A stretch of DNA of 64,000 bases from NCBI RefSeq assembly GCF_019635515.1, contig NZ_JAHBZI010000001.1:248001-312000 (forward strand), read 5' to 3'. The number at the start of each line of letters is the position of its first letter. The first letter of the stretch is position 1. This DNA comes from Sphingomonas sp. GTDB taxonomy: Bacteria > Pseudomonadota > Alphaproteobacteria > Sphingomonadales > Sphingomonadaceae. Below the pieces are notes generated by a model. The model saw only the letters and a program-made list of their open reading frames with translations. It made no database searches and was not told the origin of the DNA. Position numbers and translations under genes: made by a program. Positions 9,477 through 19,315 of this stretch are shown piece by piece.

Positions 9477-10958
9477 CTATGAGGCCGCGGGCAGCCGTAA
9501 CCGCACCAGCAGCCCGCCGAGATCCTCGCTCTCCTCAAGGCTGACGGTGCCGTCATAGATCTCGGCCACGTCGCGGACGATGGCGAGGCCAAGGCCGGTG
9601 CCGGGCTTGCCGCTGTCGAGGCGGACGCCGCGATCGAAGATGCGGATGCGATCGGCCTCGGGGATGCCGCGCCCATCGTCCTCGACCATGATCTCGACAA
9701 AGCCGGACTGGACGCTGGCGGTGATGAACACGCTGCCCCCGCCATATTTCGCGGCGTTCTCGACGAGATTGCCGAGCAGATCGTCGAGATCCTGGCGCTC
9801 GATATGCGCGACGAGGTTCTTCGGCCCGTCCACATCGATGCGGACCTGCGGATAGAGGCGGGCGACCGCGCGCTCGACCGCTTCGATCGACGGCCAGACC
9901 TGCGCGCGGCTGTGCGCCGAGCCGCGGCGGCCGACGGCGCGGGCGCGGGCGAGGTGATGATCGATCTGGCGGCGCATCGTCCGCGCCTCGCGGATCACCT
10001 GCGGACCCATATCGGGCTGGCCGGCGGCGGCGGCGTTCATGATGACGCTGAGCGGCGTCTTGAGCGCATGGGCGAGATTGCCGGCGTGGCGGCGCGCTTC
10101 CTCGGCCTGGCGGTCGTTATGCTCGACCAGCGCGTTCAGTTCCTCGACCATCGGCGCGACTTCGGCGGGCATCGCCTTCTCGATCCGCGCCGATTGCCCC
10201 GCGCGCAGCCGGGCGATCTCGGATCGCACCCGGCGGAGCGGCAACAGCCCGTACCAGGTCTGGAGCGCGACCATGATCATCAGCCCGAGCCCGAGCAGCA
10301 CGAAGCTGCGGATCAGCGTGGTGCGCAGCGTCGCGATCTGGCCGTCGAGCGTCTCGCGGCTCTGCGCGACCTGGAAGCGCCAGCGCACATTCGATCCCGG
10401 CAGCGTCGCGTCGCGCTCGGCGATGCGCAGCACCTGGCCGGGAAATTCGGTGCTGTCGTAAACATGGACGTCGGTGTCCTTATGGACCTGATCGACCTTG
10501 AGGCGCTGGTCCCAGAGCGATCGCGACGGGAAGGTCTCGAAGCCCTTGCCGCTGATCTGCCAATAGGCGCCCGAATTATATTCGAGGAAACGCTGATCGG
10601 CGAGCTCGCGGTTGAGGATGACCTCGCCGCCGGGGCCGAGCTCGGCGGAGAAGATCATCGCCTTGAGCAGATAATCGAGCTGATCATCGAAATTGCGGGT
10701 GACGGTGGTGACCAGCACGCGATCGAGCGCGTAGCCGCCGCCGACGAGCAGCAGCATGATCCAGGCGATCGCGACCAGCAGCATCCGCCGGCTGACCGAT
10801 CCGGTGGCGCGGACATAATGGCGCGGCTGCGGCTCGGTCACCGGCTGGGCGATGCGCGCGGTATCCTCGGCGCTTTCGTGCGGCGCGTCGGGCGCGGCGA
10901 CGGGCCTGGCCGAGAGGCGCTGGCGAAGCCCGCCGAGCATCTGGCCGAGCCCGGGCAT
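9477..10958 (-). CDS. PhoQ-like sensor histidine kinase
   Basis: A 493-residue inner-membrane kinase. Two membrane helices (about 58-79 and 217-236) enclose a periplasmic domain of about 140 residues. Next come HAMP-like linker sequence, an H-box HAGNLAHALKTPLSV with phospho-acceptor His297, and a HATPase domain with NLVENAAKYG and DDGRGIPEADR. The HALKTP H-box is typical of PhoQ-type kinases. It starts 4 bases after the response-regulator stop, so it is part of a pepSY-regulator-kinase operon. The signal is unknown; periplasmic acidity or divalent cations are only suggested by the family. Confidence 0.9.
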   Translation of the reverse strand: MPGLGQMLGGLRQRLSARPVAAPDAPHESAEDTARIAQPVTEPQPRHYVRATGSVSRRMLLVAIAWIMLLLVGGGYALDRVLVTTVTRNFDDQLDYLLKAMIFSAELGPGGEVILNRELADQRFLEYNSGAYWQISGKGFETFPSRSLWDQRLKVDQVHKDTDVHVYDSTEFPGQVLRIAERDATLPGSNVRWRFQVAQSRETLDGQIATLRTTLIRSFVLLGLGLMIMVALQTWYGLLPLRRVRSEIARLRAGQSARIEKAMPAEVAPMVEELNALVEHNDRQAEEARRHAGNLAHALKTPLSVIMNAAAAGQPDMGPQVIREARTMRRQIDHHLARARAVGRRGSAHSRAQVWPSIEAVERAVARLYPQVRIDVDGPKNLVAHIERQDLDDLLGNLVENAAKYGGGSVFITASVQSGFVEIMVEDDGRGIPEADRIRIFDRGVRLDSGKPGTGLGLAIVRDVAEIYDGTVSLEESEDLGGLLVRLRLPAAS

Positions 10959-10962
10959 GGCG

Positions 10963-11628
10963 TTACGCGGTCGGCTCGTCCAGGCTGTAGCCGAGCCCGC
11001 GGATGGTGGTGATGATCTCGGCGCCGAGCTTCTTGCGGATGCGCGTCACGAACACTTCGATGGTGTTCGAATCGCGATCGAAATCCTGATCGTAGATATG
11101 ATCGATCAGCTCGGTACGGCTGACCACCTTGCCCTTGTGATGGAGCAGATAGCTGAGCAGCTTATATTCCTGCGCGGTCAGCTTGACCGGCTCGCCGGCC
11201 TTGGTGACCTTGCCCGAACGCGTGTCGAGGCGGATGTCGCCCGCGGTCAATTCGGCGGAGGCGTTGCCCGAGGAACGGCGGATCAGCGCGCGCAGGCGGG
11301 CGATCAGCTCCTCGGTCTGGAAGGGCTTGGCGACATAATCGTCGGCGCCGGCATCGAGCCCGGCGACCTTGTCCGACCAGCTGTCGCGCGCGGTGAGCAC
11401 CAGCACCGGGGTCGCCTTGCCCTCCTTGCGCCAGCGGTCGAGCACGGTCAGCCCGTCGATCTCGGGAAGCCCCAGATCGAGGATGATCGCGTCATACTGC
11501 TCGTTCGAGCCGAGATAGAGCCCCTCCTCGCCATCGGTGGCGAGATCGACGGCATAGCCCGCGCCTTCGAGCGCGTTCTTGAGCTGTTGGCCGAGCGTCG
11601 GCTCGTCCTCGACGATCAAAAGTCGCAT
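10963..11628 (-). CDS. OmpR/PhoP-family response regulator
   Basis: A 221-residue two-domain regulator. The receiver has the acidic pair in VEDEP, phospho-acceptor Asp51 in IILDLGLPEIDG, and Lys in AKPFQTEEL. The C-terminal winged helix contains KLTAQEYKLLSYLLHHKGKV and ends with RIRKKLGAEIITTIRGLGY. I chose the ATG at 11628 because it begins exactly at MRLLIVEDEP, the family N-terminus. It is co-transcribed with the kinase gene that follows and the PepSY gene 22 bases upstream. Confidence 0.95.
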   Translation of the reverse strand: MRLLIVEDEPTLGQQLKNALEGAGYAVDLATDGEEGLYLGSNEQYDAIILDLGLPEIDGLTVLDRWRKEGKATPVLVLTARDSWSDKVAGLDAGADDYVAKPFQTEELIARLRALIRRSSGNASAELTAGDIRLDTRSGKVTKAGEPVKLTAQEYKLLSYLLHHKGKVVSRTELIDHIYDQDFDRDSNTIEVFVTRIRKKLGAEIITTIRGLGYSLDEPTA

Positions 11629-11650
11629 GGTCTGTTTCCCCTCAGCGCGC

Positions 11651-11983
11651 TCAATTGCCCGAGCGTCGTACGATGTTGCCGGTGCGGCCATCGACGTCCA
11701 CCCAGATCACCGATCCATTGCGCAGGAATTTGAGCGTGTAAACGTCCGAAGACGGATCGTAATCGAATCCGAGATATTGCGCGCCCGGCATCTGGGGGAT
11801 CACGCGGCGTTCGATCTCGCGCACCGATATGCCCGGCACCTGGTTGCGGCGCTTGGCCTGGCTGTCCTGCGCCCGGTCGCGCGGCGTCGAAAACGCCGGC
11901 TGCGCCGGTTGCGCAAACGCAGCCGCTGGCAACGGGATCGCCAGCAGACATGCGCACAGAACCGGTTTCGCCAGCATCTTCAT
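11651..11983 (-). CDS. Periplasmic PepSY-domain protein
   Basis: A 110-residue secreted protein with a signal peptide (MKMLAKPVLCACLLAIPLP, cleavage near AFA-QP) and a single PepSY domain ending YTLKFLRNGSVIWVDVDG. PepSY proteins are thought to modulate peptidases or sensors in the envelope. An ATG at 12007 would add 8 residues before the signal peptide; I prefer 11983. It is the first gene of the PepSY-regulator-kinase operon, a placement common in alphaproteobacteria, so feedback on the kinase is a reasonable inference. Confidence 0.85.
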   Translation of the reverse strand: MKMLAKPVLCACLLAIPLPAAAFAQPAQPAFSTPRDRAQDSQAKRRNQVPGISVREIERRVIPQMPGAQYLGFDYDPSSDVYTLKFLRNGSVIWVDVDGRTGNIVRRSGN

Positions 11984-12063
11984 GCGTCTGCCATGGGGTT
12001 CGCGCATTGAATAGCCCCTGAACGGGGACGACAGACGCCCGTCAGGTTGCTAGGGGGCCGCGC

Positions 12064-13842
12064 ATGGCGGCACCTGTACTTGCATATGAGGGCCTTGGCT
12101 TGGTCCAGGGACATGGCTGGCTGTTTCGCGGGCTCGATCTCTATATCGGCGCGCGCGACCGGCTGGCGCTGATCGGGCGCAATGGCGCGGGCAAGTCGAC
12201 GCTGCTGCGGCTGATCGCCGGGCGGATCGATTCGGACGAGGGCCGGCGCGTCATCCAGCCGGGCACCAATGTCGTGATTCTCGAACAGGATCCGAACGTG
12301 GAGGGGTTTCCGACCCTGCTCGATTTCACGCTCGGCGGCGAGGATGCGCCGCAACGCTACGAAGTCGAGGCGATCGCGGGGCAGCTAGGCGTCGATCTGA
12401 GCCGCGAGGCGGCGACCGCGTCGGGCGGCGAGCGGCGCCGCGCCGCGATCGCGCGGGCGCTGGCGCAGAATCCCGATGTGCTCTTGATGGACGAGCCGAC
12501 CAACCATCTCGACATCGCCGCGATCGACTGGCTGGAGAATTGGCTGGCGCGTTACACCGGCGCGTTCGTCGCGATCAGCCACGATCGCACCTTTCTCACT
12601 CGCCTGACTCGCCAGACATTGTGGCTCGACCGCGGCACCATCCGGCGCGCCGAAGTGGGCTTTGGCGGGTTCGATGCCTGGACCGAGCAGGTCTATGCCG
12701 AGGAAGAACGCAACGCCCAGCGGCTCGACGCCAAATTGAAGATCGAGGAACATTGGCTCCAGCGCGGTGTCACCGGGCGACGGCGCCGCAACGAAGGGCG
12801 CAAGGCCAAGCTGATGGAGATGCGCGCCCAGCGCGCGGCGATGATGGGCCCGGCGGGCGCGGCCAGGATCCAGATCGGCAGCGACGACGCCCAGACCAAG
12901 GTGGTGATCGATGCCAAGCACGTCACCAAGCGCTTCGGCGACCGCACGATCATCAAGGATTTGTCGCTGCGCATCACCAAGGGCGACCGTATCGGCATTG
13001 TCGGCGCCAATGGCGCGGGCAAGACCACGCTGCTCAGGCTGCTGACCGGCGAGTTGGCCCCCGACGAAGGCAGTGTGCGGCTGGCCAAGACGCTCGACGG
13101 CGTGATCATCGACCAGCAGCGCAGGCTGATGGACCCGGCCAAGAGTGTGCGCGACGTGCTGACCCAGGGCGGCGAATGGATCGAGGTGCTGGGGGTCAAG
13201 AAGCACATCCACGGCTATTTGAAGGAGTTCCTGTTCGAGCCGTCGCTGGCCGATGCCAGGATCGGCACGCTATCGGGCGGCGAGCGCTCGCGGCTGCTGC
13301 TGGCGCGCGAATTCGCCCGGCCGTCGAACCTGCTGGTGCTCGACGAGCCGACCAACGATCTCGATCTCGAGACGCTCGATCTGCTCCAGGAAGTGATCGC
13401 CGATTATGAAGGCACGGTGCTGATCGTCAGCCATGACCGCGACTTTCTCGACCGCACGGTGACGGTGACGCTCGGGCTCGACGGTTCGGGGACGGTCGAT
13501 GTCGTTGCCGGCGGCTATATGGACTGGGAAGCCAAGCGGAAGCCGAGGGCCGAGGCCAGGAAGCCGGTGGCGAAGGCGGCGGCTCCGGAGACGCCGAAGG
13601 CGAAGGCGACCAAGCTCAGCTACAAGGACCAGCGCGATTACGACCTGCTGCCGGCGCGCATCGAGGAGATCGAGAAGCAGATCGCCCGTGACGAGGAGGC
13701 ACTGGCCGATCCGGCGCTCTACACCCGCGATCCGGCCAGGTTCACCGCGCTGAGCGAGGGCATCGGCAAGCTGCGCGACGAGAAGGACGCGGCGGAGATG
13801 CGCTGGCTCGAGCTGGCCGAGATGGTCGAAGCCTTGGGGTAG
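12064..13842 (+). CDS. uup: ABC-F family ATPase (Uup-like)
   Basis: A 592-residue soluble protein with two ATP-binding cassettes and no membrane domain. Walker A sites are GRNGAGKS (38-45) and GANGAGKT (about 318). Signatures SGGERRRAAIARAL and LSGGERSRLLLAREF are followed by DEPTNHLDI and DEPTNDLDL. A charged Ala/Lys/Pro linker leads to a C-terminal coiled coil of about 75 residues, typical of Uup, which acts on ribosomes or branched DNA. It is divergent from the PepSY operon with 80 bases between them. Confidence 0.93.
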   Translation: MAAPVLAYEGLGLVQGHGWLFRGLDLYIGARDRLALIGRNGAGKSTLLRLIAGRIDSDEGRRVIQPGTNVVILEQDPNVEGFPTLLDFTLGGEDAPQRYEVEAIAGQLGVDLSREAATASGGERRRAAIARALAQNPDVLLMDEPTNHLDIAAIDWLENWLARYTGAFVAISHDRTFLTRLTRQTLWLDRGTIRRAEVGFGGFDAWTEQVYAEEERNAQRLDAKLKIEEHWLQRGVTGRRRRNEGRKAKLMEMRAQRAAMMGPAGAARIQIGSDDAQTKVVIDAKHVTKRFGDRTIIKDLSLRITKGDRIGIVGANGAGKTTLLRLLTGELAPDEGSVRLAKTLDGVIIDQQRRLMDPAKSVRDVLTQGGEWIEVLGVKKHIHGYLKEFLFEPSLADARIGTLSGGERSRLLLAREFARPSNLLVLDEPTNDLDLETLDLLQEVIADYEGTVLIVSHDRDFLDRTVTVTLGLDGSGTVDVVAGGYMDWEAKRKPRAEARKPVAKAAAPETPKAKATKLSYKDQRDYDLLPARIEEIEKQIARDEEALADPALYTRDPARFTALSEGIGKLRDEKDAAEMRWLELAEMVEALG

Positions 13843-13848
13843 CTGATT

Positions 13849-13960
13849 CCCCTTCCTGACGGGGAGGGATTAGGGGGCGTGCCCGTATACGGCGAGGCCG
13901 ACACCGAGCTTCTCCGTACTGCCCGGACGGGCCCTCCCGACCCCCCTGTCAGGGAGGGGA
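13849..13960. repeat. Inverted repeat between convergent genes
   Basis: Arms CCCCTTCCTGAC (13849-13860) and GTCAGGGAGGGG (13949-13960) pair with one mismatch and enclose about 88 bases, with extra CCC/GGG-rich matches inside. It fills the whole gap between the uup stop and the convergent kinase stop, so it could act as a two-way RNA hairpin or terminator. It resembles dispersed G/C-run palindromes of sphingomonads, but only one copy of this exact type is seen here. Confidence 0.65.
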
Positions 13961-13964
13961 GTGA

Positions 13965-14981
13965 TCATGCCTCCAGCTCGACCGTCACCGTCGTGCCTTC
14001 GGCTGTGCTTTGGGTCGAGACGGTGCCGTGCGCCTGTCGCGCGAAAGCGTCGATCAGGCGGGTGCCCATGCCGCCGTCGCGGCCTTTGGTCCGTTTGGCC
14101 TCCGACATGCCCGTGCCATTGTCGCTGACCGTCAGCCGCCAGCCGTTTTCGGTGGCTTCGAAACGGACGCTGATGCGGCCGGCGTCGCGTCCCGGAAAGG
14201 CGTGCTTGACGGCGTTGGTGACAAGTTCGTTGACGACGAGGCCGATCGAAACCGCCCGGTCGCGGGGGATGGCGGCATGATCCGAATAGCAATCGAGCGT
14301 GATCGCCCCGCGCAGGAACAGGGCTTCGGAAAGCGCGGTGCAGAGCTCGCCCAGATAGGATGCCATGTCGACGCTGCCCGGCGCGGTGCCGCTGCCGCGA
14401 TAGAGATGGCGGTGGGCACGGGCGATGCTCTCGACGCGCGATAAGGCCGCCTGCAGCGCATCGGCGGTCTCGCCTTCGCCGGCGCGGCGGCGCTGCATGT
14501 CGAGCAGCGAGGCGACCAGCGTGAAATTATTCTTCACGCGGTGATCGAATTCCTCGAGGAACAGGTCGCGCTCGGCGACTTCACGGTCGCGCTCGGCGGC
14601 GGCGCTGCGCACCGCCCGCCGGAACATCTCCGCGAGCGCGACGGTGAGGATCACGCCGACCACGACCGATCCCATCGTCACCGCCTGGGCCGGACTTTCG
14701 AAGCGCCATGAGTTCTTGACCGGGAACAGATAATACCAGCCGTACAGGACCGAGATCGTCCCGGACGTCGCGCCGGCCGGCCAGCGCGCGAACAAGGTGG
14801 CGATCATCGCCGCGGGAAAGATCAGCGGGAAGATGGCGGCGCCCGGCACGATCGCATCCATGACGAAGCGCGCGATCGCGGCGCAGGCGGTGGCGAGCAG
14901 GCCGATGGCGATCGACGTCAACCAGCGCGGAACGGATGGCGCCAGCCGGTCTGGTAGATCGAGTTCTCCAATTCGCCCCAT
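13965..14981 (-). CDS. Membrane sensor kinase, HWE/HisKA_2 type with DUF4118-like region
   Basis: Up to 338 residues. Three to four membrane helices (about 21-120) resemble the DUF4118 sensor module. They are followed by a HisKA_2 box EEFDHRVKNNFTLV with phospho-acceptor His147 and a HATPase with VVNELVTNAVKHAF and DNGTGM. Such kinases often serve general stress (PhyR/EcfG) signalling in alphaproteobacteria; no phyR gene lies nearby. An ATG exists at 14981, but residues 1-20 have poor codon bias. A TTG at 14921 overlaps the stop of a 43-codon frame as TTGA and may be the true start (318 aa). Confidence 0.88.
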   Translation of the reverse strand: MGRIGELDLPDRLAPSVPRWLTSIAIGLLATACAAIARFVMDAIVPGAAIFPLIFPAAMIATLFARWPAGATSGTISVLYGWYYLFPVKNSWRFESPAQAVTMGSVVVGVILTVALAEMFRRAVRSAAAERDREVAERDLFLEEFDHRVKNNFTLVASLLDMQRRRAGEGETADALQAALSRVESIARAHRHLYRGSGTAPGSVDMASYLGELCTALSEALFLRGAITLDCYSDHAAIPRDRAVSIGLVVNELVTNAVKHAFPGRDAGRISVRFEATENGWRLTVSDNGTGMSEAKRTKGRDGGMGTRLIDAFARQAHGTVSTQSTAEGTTVTVELEA

Positions 14982-15049
14982 AATGGGTAGTCAGGCGCGA
15001 GTGACCGGGCGAAGTCAAGCATTCGCGCGCGCGCCTTGATCTCGATCAT
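14918..15049 (-). CDS. Candidate 43-aa protein coupled to the HWE-type kinase
   Basis: This short frame begins MIEIKARARMLDF and ends WRHPFRAG. Its third codon positions are mostly G/C, whereas the overlapping N-terminal codons of the kinase read from 14981 are not. Its stop overlaps a TTG as TTGA, the coupling seen elsewhere in this window (thioesterase/sdhB). No clear Shine-Dalgarno sequence precedes the ATG at 15049, which lies 16 bases after the DUF815 stop. No family is recognised. It may instead be an artefact of the kinase start choice. Confidence 0.35.
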   Translation of the reverse strand: MIEIKARARMLDFARSLAPDYPLWGELENSIYQTGWRHPFRAG

Positions 15050-15065
15050 GCGGAATCGTGCATAT

Positions 15066-15875
15066 TCATAATGATTTCCCCGAACGCCCGGCAAGATCGA
15101 CAATATATTGCCATGCGACCCGCCCCGAGCGGCTGCCGCGCCGGGTCGCCCAGCCAACCGCTTCTGCGGAGTCGAATGGCAAGCCATGCGCTTCGGCATA
15201 GCCGCGGACGATGTCGAGATAGGTATCCTGATCGACGACATGGAAGCCGAGGCTGAGGCCGAAGCGGTCGGCCAAAGCGAGGCTGTCATCAACGCTGTCG
15301 CGCGGATTGATCGCCGAGGATTGCTCGGCGATGTCGCGCGGGACCAGGTGGCGCCGGTTCGAGGTGACGATCAGCCGGGCATTGGCCGGACGCGCTTCGG
15401 CGCCGCCTTCGAGGAGGGAGCGGAGCGCGCGGGCGTCACCGGCGGCATCGAAGCCGAGATCGTCGAGGAAGATCGCGAAGGTCCGGTCAGCCCTTGCGAG
15501 CGTCGCGAACAGCGAAGGCAAGGTCCCGAGATGATTGGTCGCGGCTTCGACCAGCGCGAGCTTGCCGCCGCCGGCCTGAACTGCCGCCACCGCGCCCTTG
15601 ACCAGCGCGGATTTGCCGGTGCCGCGTGCCCCCCACAGCAAGACGTCCTGCGCGGCATGGCCGGCGGCGAGACGCTGGAGATTGGCGAGCAAGGCATCGC
15701 GCTGGGCATCGACACCGTGCAGCACGGCAAGCGGCAGCGGATCGAAGGCGCGGGCGGGCGTGAGCGCATCGCCGCGCCATATATAGGCGGGGTGCGCGGT
15801 GAGGTCGGCCGGCGGCGCGGGCGGCGGCGAGAGTCGCTCGAGTGCGTCGGCGATGCGGAGGAGGGGATCGGTCAC
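15066..15875 (-). CDS. DUF815-family AAA-like ATPase
   Basis: A 269-residue predicted P-loop ATPase. Walker A is WGARGTGKS (G82-S89) and the Walker B-like segment is FLDDLGFD. The core matches DUF815 (a small ATPase family of unknown role, usually single-copy): DVLLWGARGTGKSALVKG, RLIVTSNRRHLVPRD, and LADRFGLSLGFHV. The start is GTG at 15875. It lies 31 bases after prsT on the same strand, so it may be read from the prs operon, although the family is not tied to exopolysaccharide. Confidence 0.88.
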   Translation of the reverse strand: MTDPLLRIADALERLSPPPAPPADLTAHPAYIWRGDALTPARAFDPLPLAVLHGVDAQRDALLANLQRLAAGHAAQDVLLWGARGTGKSALVKGAVAAVQAGGGKLALVEAATNHLGTLPSLFATLARADRTFAIFLDDLGFDAAGDARALRSLLEGGAEARPANARLIVTSNRRHLVPRDIAEQSSAINPRDSVDDSLALADRFGLSLGFHVVDQDTYLDIVRGYAEAHGLPFDSAEAVGWATRRGSRSGRVAWQYIVDLAGRSGKSL

Positions 15876-15906
15876 GCCGCCGCTATAGCGCGCGCGAGCG
15901 CTCGGC

Positions 15907-17965
15907 TCACCCCAGTTTGGCTATCAGCGCCTGCGCCGCTTCCTTGTCGGCAAAGCTCGGATCGGCGAGCGCGGCCTGGGCGTGGAGCCTTGCTTCGGCC
16001 TTGCGGTTCGCGCCGGCATAGGCCTGCGCCAGATGCCATCGCAGCCCGGCGTGGCGTGGCGCGATCGCGACCGCCTTTTGCAGCAATTCGATCGCGCCAT
16101 TGGTGTCGCCGTTGCGGAACATCGCCCAGCCATAAGCATCGGCCACCGCCGGATTGGACGGAGCGAGGCCATAGGCGGCCTCGCCGAATTCGAGCGCGGT
16201 GCCGAATTCGCCGGTGCCGGTATAGGCGGCGGCCAGCTCGGCGTTGAGCGCGGCGTCGCCATCGCCGATGCGGCTGCGCAGATCCTCGAGGCTGTCGATC
16301 GCGGCGTCATATTCACCGCCCATCAGCTGCCAGTGCGCCGAGAGGCGGAGCGCGGCGAGATTGGTGGGGTTCTGGGTCAGGAACAGCGCCAGCGCGTTGG
16401 CGGCATCGGCGCGGCGGCCTGCGGCATCAAGCGCCTCGATCAGCCGCAGCATCGTCGGCTCGTCGAAGCGGAGATCACCGGCGCGGCTATAGGCGGTCGC
16501 GGCGTCGGCGGGGCGGCCGGCGAGCATCAGCGTGTCGCCGAGCAGGATGTGGGCGGCGGGCGCGCCCTGGTTTTTCGAGACGATGTCCTGCGCTTTGGCG
16601 AGCGCGCCGGCCTTGTTGCCGTCGCTCAGCAATGCGCGGATCAGCGGCACCATCGCGCCCGGATCGCCGGGGCGCTGAGCGGCATCGGCGGCGAGCACCG
16701 GGGTCGAATCGTCGGACGAGAAGGACGTCGCATCGCCGGTCGCGGGATAGGCGGCACGGTCGAGATAGCGGGCGGCCTCGACGCGGTCGCCGATCCGTTC
16801 GAAGCCGCGCGCGACGAGAGTCAGCGCATAGCTGTCCGCGTCGGGACGGGCGACGACCGGGCGGAGCGTGTCGATCGCGTTGCGCGCGCTGTCGGTGCGC
16901 AGCAGCGCGACCGCGAGCAGCTTGCGCGCGGTGATGTTCATCGGCTGCTGGGCGACGAGTTCGCGGAGCTTGGCGAGCGCCTGCTCATATTCGCCGTTCT
17001 GGATGTCGAGCGTGCCGCCGAGCAGCAGCGCGCCGGGGAGCCCGTCGATCGCGCCGCCGGTCTTGTCCATGATCGTGCGGGCGAGATCGAACTTGCCGGC
17101 ACGCGCGGCGATCACCGCTTCGAGATAGAGCGCCTGCGGGCTGCCGGGGCGCGATTCGAGCGCGCGGCGGCAGGCGGCGAGGGCATCGACGGTGCGGCCC
17201 GAATCGCCAAGCGTGGCGGCATATTCGATCAGCGCGTGATGGTGAAAATTGTCGCGTTCCAATGCGCGCTCGAACCATGGCAAGGCAGCGACGAGGCCGT
17301 ACTGGCTGCGGACGAGCTCGCCGCGCAGCACCAGCGCCTCGACATTGCCGGGCGCCAGCTTGACCGCCTTCTCGGAAGCTTCGGCCGCGCCGAGCAGGTC
17401 GCCAGCGGTGAAGCGGAAGCGGCCGATATCGGTCCAGACCTCGGCATCGTTCGGGGCGAGGCGCGCCGCCTCGTCGAGATTTTCCATCGCCGCCGCGTAG
17501 TTGCCGAGCGCGGTGAACGCCTTGCCGCGCACGCGCAGGCCATAGACGCGGAATTTGGGATCGGTCCTCTCGCTTTCGGCGAGCGCCTTTTCCGCTTCGC
17601 CCTGCAGCAGCAAGGCGTGCGCGCGCAGGTGCGGCGCGAATTTCGGGTTGTAGCCGGCATCGACCGCGCGCTGGATTTCGCCCTCGGCGCCGATGCCGTC
17701 ATCGAGCGCGAGTTCGGCCTGGGCGAGCGCGATATGCGCGTCGGCGCTGTTGGGATCGAAGCGCACCGCGTTGAGCGCCTGCACCTTGGCACCGTTGGCG
17801 TTGTTGGCCTGATACAAGGCTAGGCTGCGCTGGACCGCGTCGCGCGCGGAAGCCGGATCGAGCCGGGTCGGCGCGAGCGTGAACCAAGCGACGATCGCCG
17901 CGGCGAAGGCGGCGAGCGCGGCGCCGACGACGAGCGCGCGGCGGAGCATCGGGGCGCGGGCGCGT

Positions 17966-17982
<17 letters not shown>
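15907..17982 (-). CDS. prsT: PEP-CTERM/XrtA-system TPR protein PrsT-like
   Basis: A 691-residue protein with one N-terminal membrane helix (about 14-32), then many tetratricopeptide repeats (for example GEFGTALEFGEAAYGLAPSN and NGAIELLQKAVAIAPRHAG) to the C-terminus. The PrsT assignment rests on its position directly after prsR and prsK; it is shorter than many PrsT proteins (about 900 aa). It may scaffold polysaccharide or PEP-CTERM protein export in the periplasm. Its ATG overlaps the prsR end by 17 bases (ATG within the last codons), indicating coupled translation. Confidence 0.78.

Positions 17983-19311
<1,329 letters not shown>

Positions 19312-19315
<4 letters not shown>

Noticed and set aside
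15982..17823. Open frame opposite the TPR protein gene
   Set aside because: Reverse translation of TPR repeats yields a repetitive, composition-biased frame; no start signal or domain.
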